This document shows, one piece after another, positions 60,276-64,000 of a stretch of DNA of 64,000 nt. Position numbers and translations under genes: made by a program. Positions within the stretch are counted from its first letter, which is position 1. Every line of letters begins with the position of its first letter. Source of the DNA: Parerythrobacter aestuarii (GTDB taxonomy: Bacteria > Pseudomonadota > Alphaproteobacteria > Sphingomonadales > Sphingomonadaceae); the NCBI RefSeq assembly GCF_030140925.1, contig NZ_JARBWD010000001.1, positions 1,984,001 through 2,048,000 on the forward strand, written 5' to 3'. The notes under the pieces were generated by a model, which searched no databases, was not told where the DNA came from, and was given only the letters and a program-made list of their open reading frames with translations.

Positions 60276-60374
60276 GACAGGCACTATGGATATTGCGCCG
60301 GGATTCGCAAAGCAGGCGCGGCACGGATTGGGGATAATCCGGTTCAAAACCGGCGCCCACACCAATCCATTGCC

Positions 60375-60509
60375 GTCGCCCCTGCGCAGGCAGGGGCCTA
60401 GATGCCGTAGCTGTTGTCGGGACGGTGGCAGCCATGGGCGCCGTGGACGATCATCGGCGCGCTGGTTTACATCAGAAGTTATCTGGGCCCCTGCCTGCGC
60501 AGGGGCGAC
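60375..60509. repeat. Palindromic repeat element with perfect 24-base inverted ends
   Basis: A 135-base element between dnaE and the small membrane gene. The ends (60375-60398 and 60486-60509) are exact reverse complements over 24 bases. Each end contains its own palindrome GCCCCTGC...GCAGGGGC. The middle 87 bases have no convincing open frame. The outer CCGTCGCCCC is shared with the element at 45560, suggesting related MITE- or REP-type families. Confidence 0.8.
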
Positions 60510-60512
60510 GCG

Positions 60513-60866
60513 TCATGTTTGAGAGGGAGTGTTTTCCTCCCCACCCTTCGTCGCAGCGATCTTCTTCCTCGTCTCGCGCACCTGCGAAACCGCGCCATAG
60601 ATCACCAGCGCGGCGAGGAATATCCACACCCACAACGGGATATCCTGCCCGAAAATGGCGAGGTAGATATAGGCCGAAACGAAGAAGAACCCCGCCAGCA
60701 TTGTCGGCAGCACGGTCGACTTGCCGGCGCGGGCATTCTTCACCAGCCACGCGATGGAGGCGAAGAAGAACGGGATCGCCCCGACATAGATCGTCACGAA
60801 GACATAGGGGTTCACATTGTACTGCGCCCCCTGCGCCAGGATCCAGGTGTTGATCGCTTCGAGCAT
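60513..60866 (-). CDS. Small membrane protein, hypothetical
   Basis: The 117-residue protein has three predicted membrane segments: VFVTIYVGAIPFFFASIAWL, TMLAGFFFVSAYIYLAIF and VWIFLAALVIYGAVSQV, and a basic C-terminal tail. It resembles small inner-membrane proteins found in many sphingomonads, without a named function. Its stop lies 4 bases from the palindromic repeat at 60375-60509, which may therefore affect its 3' end. Confidence 0.7.
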   Translation of the reverse strand: MLEAINTWILAQGAQYNVNPYVFVTIYVGAIPFFFASIAWLVKNARAGKSTVLPTMLAGFFFVSAYIYLAIFGQDIPLWVWIFLAALVIYGAVSQVRETRKKIAATKGGEENTPSQT

Positions 60867-60897
60867 GACGGGCCTTTCGACGCTTCAGGCAAGGCGG

Positions 60898-61377
60898 TTA
60901 CAGCAGCTTCTCGATGTGCTTTTCGAGGCTGCTCGGCGAATCCTGCGGGGCGAAGCGCTTCACGACATTGCCTTCGCGGTCGATCAGGAACTTGGTGAAG
61001 TTCCACTTGATGCCGGTGGAGCCCATCAGCCCCTTGGCTTCGCCCTTCATCCAGTCGAACACCGGCGAGGCGTTGGCACCATTGACATCGACCTTATCCA
61101 TCAGCGGGAAGGTGACTCCGAAGTTGATCTTGCAGAACTCGGCAATCTCGTCGGCACTACCCGGCTCCTGCGCGCCAAACTGGTTGCATGGGAAGCCGAG
61201 CACTTCGAAGCCCTGGTCCTTGTACTTCTGGTAGAGCGCTTCCAGCCCGTCATATTGCGGGGTGAAGCCGCACTTGCTGGCGGTGTTGACCACCAGCAGG
61301 ACTTTGCCCTTCTTGTCGGCGAGGTCGATTTCCTCGCCGCGGTTGTTGGTTACTTTGAAATCCGCAATCGTGGTCAT
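60898..61377 (-). CDS. Glutathione peroxidase
   Basis: The ATG at 61377 overlaps the upstream stop by 4 bases and gives 159 residues. The peroxidatic Cys is in [20 protein letters not shown], with Gln in [13 protein letters not shown] and Trp in [14 protein letters not shown] completing the catalytic set. The enzyme uses Cys, not selenocysteine, so reduction by thioredoxin is likely. It would remove organic peroxides in the cytosol. Confidence 0.93.
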   Translation of the reverse strand: MTTIADFKVTNNRGEEIDLADKKGKVLLVVNTASKCGFTPQYDGLEALYQKYKDQGFEVLGFPCNQFGAQEPGSADEIAEFCKINFGVTFPLMDKVDVNGANASPVFDWMKGEAKGLMGSTGIKWNFTKFLIDREGNVVKRFAPQDSPSSLEKHIEKLL

Positions 61378-61901
61378 GCGTCGGGATCTTTCGGTCGATA
61401 GATGAAGTCGAACGACACTTGCCACGAAAGGCCATGATCCGTCGAGGCCTCTCCGAATTGTCGCACGCTGCCGTCTTTCTGCAGTGAATATGTCATCCGG
61501 ATCAGCTGGTGCGGCGCGGTGGCACTTGGCCAGTTGCCGGTCAGCACCATCTTGCCATCGGCCAACCCGCCACTGAATTCGACTGCCCCGGGGGAAGAAC
61601 CAATCCATTTCTGGTGCCAGATTCCGGTTTCAGGATCGACATGATTGAGGCTGGTCCCGCCCCGTGCGCGCAGCGGCATCCAGTTTTCGATGATGGCACA
61701 CCCGCCGTGCTTCTTCTCGATCCGGCTATCGGCGACCTTGATGTCCTGCCCATTGGGGTAGACGTCCCACTCGCCGACCCAGAAATCGAACTGCCCATGG
61801 GCTTCACTGGTGCACTGTGGTGGAGGCAGTAGGTGCGGCGGTGTGGGCTGCGGCAGTGTCGTCGACTGCAGCAATACGGCAAGAGCCATTGTCGAGATCA
61901 T
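61374..61901 (-). CDS. Secreted DUF1579-like protein, hypothetical
   Basis: The 175-residue protein begins with a hydrophobic N-terminus ([13 protein letters not shown]) and a Pro-rich linker, then [29 protein letters not shown] and MVLTGNWPS. The FWVGEWD pattern resembles DUF1579 and lipocalin-like bacterial proteins. No catalytic residues are evident. It is coupled to glutathione peroxidase by a 4-base overlap. Whether it is exported is uncertain because the signal is short. Confidence 0.65.
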   Translation of the reverse strand: MISTMALAVLLQSTTLPQPTPPHLLPPPQCTSEAHGQFDFWVGEWDVYPNGQDIKVADSRIEKKHGGCAIIENWMPLRARGGTSLNHVDPETGIWHQKWIGSSPGAVEFSGGLADGKMVLTGNWPSATAPHQLIRMTYSLQKDGSVRQFGEASTDHGLSWQVSFDFIYRPKDPDA

Positions 61902-61994
61902 TAAGTCCCCCTTTTCATGCGGAGGAAGGAGGGCATCGAAGGGTTCGGTCAGGCAATGGTGGATCGACCAGCGACCTCCCTCGCTCGGCAGACC

Positions 61995-62669
61995 CTATTC
62001 GAGAACGCCGTCATGCAGGCGAACGACCCGGTCCATTTTCAGAGCCAGCCGCTCGTTATGGGTAGCGATCAGCGCCGCACTGCCCTCTCCGCGGACCAGC
62101 GACAGGAACTGTTCAAGCACTTTATCGGATGTCGCTTCGTCGAGGTTTCCGGTTGGCTCGTCGGCCAGCACCAGTTCGGGCTTGTTGGCGAGGCCACGGG
62201 CGACGGCCACACGCTGCTGTTCACCGCCCGAGAGCTGGCTCGGCCGGTGGTCCAGCCGTTCGCCGAGGCCGAGTGCGCGGAGCAACTCCTCCGCCCGCAC
62301 TTCAGCCTCTTCGCGGGTCTTGTCCGCAATCATCTGCGGCAGGATGACGTTCTCCAGCGCATTGAAATCGGGCAGCAGGTGATGGAACTGGTAAACGAAG
62401 CCCAGATGGTCGCGCCGCAGCGTCGTCCGCGCATGCGAATCGGACTTTTCCGCCGGAGTGCCGGCGATGATGATTTCGCCGCCGAAGCCGCCTTCGAGCA
62501 GGCCGACCGCTTGCAGCAGCGTCGATTTGCCGGAGCCGGACGGACCAAGCAGCGCAACAATCTCGCCGGGCTGCACAGCCAGGTTCACGCCGCGCAGCAC
62601 ATCGATGCGGGTGTCGCCCTGCTCGAAGCTGCGGGTGACGCCGCGCAATTCCACGACGGGGCTACTCAT
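61995..62669 (-). CDS. lolD: Lipoprotein-releasing ABC transporter ATP-binding protein
   Basis: LolD powers removal of outer-membrane lipoproteins from the inner membrane. The 224-residue ATPase has Walker [10 protein letters not shown] in [18 protein letters not shown], the signature [13 protein letters not shown], and Walker [15 protein letters not shown]. It overlaps the permease gene by 8 bases. Lipoproteins seen in this window, such as the export protein at 34200, would be substrates if sorted outward. Confidence 0.95.
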   Translation of the reverse strand: MSSPVVELRGVTRSFEQGDTRIDVLRGVNLAVQPGEIVALLGPSGSGKSTLLQAVGLLEGGFGGEIIIAGTPAEKSDSHARTTLRRDHLGFVYQFHHLLPDFNALENVILPQMIADKTREEAEVRAEELLRALGLGERLDHRPSQLSGGEQQRVAVARGLANKPELVLADEPTGNLDEATSDKVLEQFLSLVRGEGSAALIATHNERLALKMDRVVRLHDGVLE

Positions 62670-63903
62670 AACGCAATACCTGGACCGGATCCGTGCTCGA
62701 CGCTTTCAGCGCCGGATAGAGCGTAGCAAGGAAGCTCATCACCAGAGCCAGCAGGATGATCCCGGCGATCTCCAACGGATCGGCCTTCGACGGAAGCGTT
62801 GTGAGGAACCGCACTTCGGGATTCCACAATTCCTGCCCTGTCACAAAGGCAAAGAACGAGACGATGGGCTCGCGGAAGTAAAGCACCACTGTGCCAAGGA
62901 TCAGGCCCGCGACAGTTCCGATCGCCCCAACGGTAAAGCCGGTCGTTACAAAGATCTTGAGCAAGGATTTCCGTGTTGCGCCCATGGTGCGCATGATGGC
63001 GATATCCCGCGTTTTCGCCCGAACCAGCATCACCAGGCTTGAAAGGATATTGAACGCAGCGACGACCACCATGAAGCTCAAGGCAAAGAACATCGCTGCC
63101 CGCTCGACCTGCAAGGCCTCGAATATCGAGCCATTGATCTGCTGCCAGGTCCGCACCTGCGCCCGGCCGCTGAGTTTCTGTTCGAGCGGTGCCATGATGG
63201 CACCAACGTTGTCCGCATTTTCGGTCTTAACTTCGATCATGGCGATTGTGTCGCCCATCAGAAGCAGGGTCTGCGCATCGGGGATCGGCATGACGACAAA
63301 CGCTTCGTCGTAATCGTACAGTCCGACTTCGAAGATGGCTGCGACTTCGTAGCCGATCTGGCGCGGGACGGTGCCGAAGGGCGTGGTGCGCCCGGCCGGA
63401 TTGATGATGGTGATGGTATCGCCTACCCGAACGCCGATGTTTTCCGCCAGCCGGGCTCCGATGGCGACAACACCCGCGTCCGGCTGTAACCGATCAAGGT
63501 TGCCCATGATGACCTTGTCGCCGAGCGCGGCGATATCTTCCTGCGTGTTGCCGCGCACGAAAACCGCCACAGCCCTTCCGTCATAGCTCGCCAGCAGGGC
63601 TTGTTCGATCAGTGGGGAAGCATCGGTGACGCCGGGCGTTGCCTTCACATCCTCCAGCACGCTTTCCCAATCATCCAGCCTGCCGCCGTAAGCCTGGACG
63701 ATGGCATGGCCGTTCACACCCACGATCTTGTCGAGCAGTTCAGCGCGGAAACCGTTCATGACGCTCATGACGATGACCAGCATCGCCACCGACAGCATCA
63801 CCACGCCCACGCTGATCCCGGCGACGAGCGCGATGAACGCCTCACCCCTGCCCGGGAGCAGGTAGCGCTTGGCAATGGTCCATTCGAAGGGGCTGAGCAG
63901 CAA
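62662..63903 (-). CDS. Lipoprotein-releasing ABC transporter permease (LolC/E family)
   Basis: The 413-residue protein has four membrane segments: one at about 25-48 ([25 protein letters not shown]), then three at about 275-300, 320-350 and 380-400. The large periplasmic loop lies between the first and second. [20 protein letters not shown]-like [21 protein letters not shown] is the coupling helix. This is the FtsX/LolCE fold. Only one permease is encoded here, as in many alphaproteobacteria where a single LolF-type protein serves as both LolC and LolE. Confidence 0.92.
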   Translation of the reverse strand: MLLSPFEWTIAKRYLLPGRGEAFIALVAGISVGVVMLSVAMLVIVMSVMNGFRAELLDKIVGVNGHAIVQAYGGRLDDWESVLEDVKATPGVTDASPLIEQALLASYDGRAVAVFVRGNTQEDIAALGDKVIMGNLDRLQPDAGVVAIGARLAENIGVRVGDTITIINPAGRTTPFGTVPRQIGYEVAAIFEVGLYDYDEAFVVMPIPDAQTLLLMGDTIAMIEVKTENADNVGAIMAPLEQKLSGRAQVRTWQQINGSIFEALQVERAAMFFALSFMVVVAAFNILSSLVMLVRAKTRDIAIMRTMGATRKSLLKIFVTTGFTVGAIGTVAGLILGTVVLYFREPIVSFFAFVTGQELWNPEVRFLTTLPSKADPLEIAGIILLALVMSFLATLYPALKASSTDPVQVLRYE

Positions 63904-63964
63904 GAGCAGTTCCGGTCGGTTGCCTGAAGGCCTTCCCCTCTAGGAAGCACTACCTTTCTGCGCA

Positions 63965-64000
63965 ATGAAATTGGCCATGGTTATAGACGGCTTAGGAAAG
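63965..64000 (+). CDS. Possible start of a further gene (partial)
   Basis: An open frame starts at ATG 63965 and reads MKLAMVIDGLGK up to the window end. This resembles the beginning of GT4 glycosyltransferases, but 12 residues are too few to support a call and no clear ribosome site precedes it. Confidence 0.25.
   Translation, partial: MKLAMVIDGLGK

Noticed and set aside
1-64000. tRNA, rRNA, CRISPR arrays, prophage or insertion sequences
   Set aside because: No cloverleaf-like intergenic segment, regular spacer repeats, integrase, transposase or phage structural gene was seen; spacers are mostly too short.

Overview
The window is a compact, high-GC chromosomal segment of an alphaproteobacterium, most likely a sphingomonad of the Erythrobacteraceae type. 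The basis is the exosortase A (XrtA) exopolysaccharide locus, an RNase E with an acidic insert in its S1 domain, a haloalkane dehalogenase, and palindromic CCCCGG or CCCCTG-type intergenic repeats. This placement is an inference from gene content. I see no rRNA, tRNA, prophage, insertion sequence or CRISPR array. About 60 genes are packed with frequent 1-11 base overlaps.

Layout. 1-6406: an SH3-domain lipoprotein cut by the left edge, a 2-hydroxyacid dehydrogenase, a secreted ubiquitin-like protein (1561-1890), a DUF805 membrane protein, a lipase-like hydrolase, a nitronate monooxygenase-like enzyme with a cysteine cluster, a lipoprotein-type methyltransferase and prfB. 6500-14114: PBP1A, a cell-wall amidase, RNase E with a long upstream region, and a Cys-rich Sel1-repeat protein. 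14115-21031: a methyltransferase, haloalkane dehalogenase, ATP-grasp ligase, nucleotidyltransferase, SDR, and an sdhB-thioesterase-zapE operon.

21034-40645 is the accessory heart of the window: an XrtA/PEP-CTERM exopolysaccharide locus. A long minus-strand operon runs from the outer-membrane export lipoprotein (34844) through Wzz, tyrosine kinase, outer-membrane barrel, ExeA-like ATPase, deacetylase, FemAB protein, glycosyltransferase and exosortase A-EpsI fusion to an amidotransferase. It ends with an RpfF-like DSF synthase. A second minus-strand pair (acyl-CoA ligase, PLP decarboxylase) and a divergent plus-strand set (acetyltransferase, acyl carrier protein, two hydrolases) look like a dedicated acyl/amine pathway. 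I found no PEP-CTERM substrate, flippase or polymerase in the window.

40634-64000 is mostly housekeeping: an RNA methyltransferase, NAD(P)H-hydrate repair, ilvD, ispE, ETF-ubiquinone oxidoreductase, lytic transglycosylase, moaB, radical SAM, acyl-CoA synthetase, dnaE, glutathione peroxidase and lolD/lolCE. Two palindromic repeat elements lie in it.

The most unusual item is the gene at 1561-1890. It has a Sec-type signal peptide followed by a gap-free ubiquitin domain that matches eukaryotic ubiquitin at 49 of 75 positions by my count. It keeps the Leu8/Ile44/Val70 patch and Lys48 but ends at Gly75.
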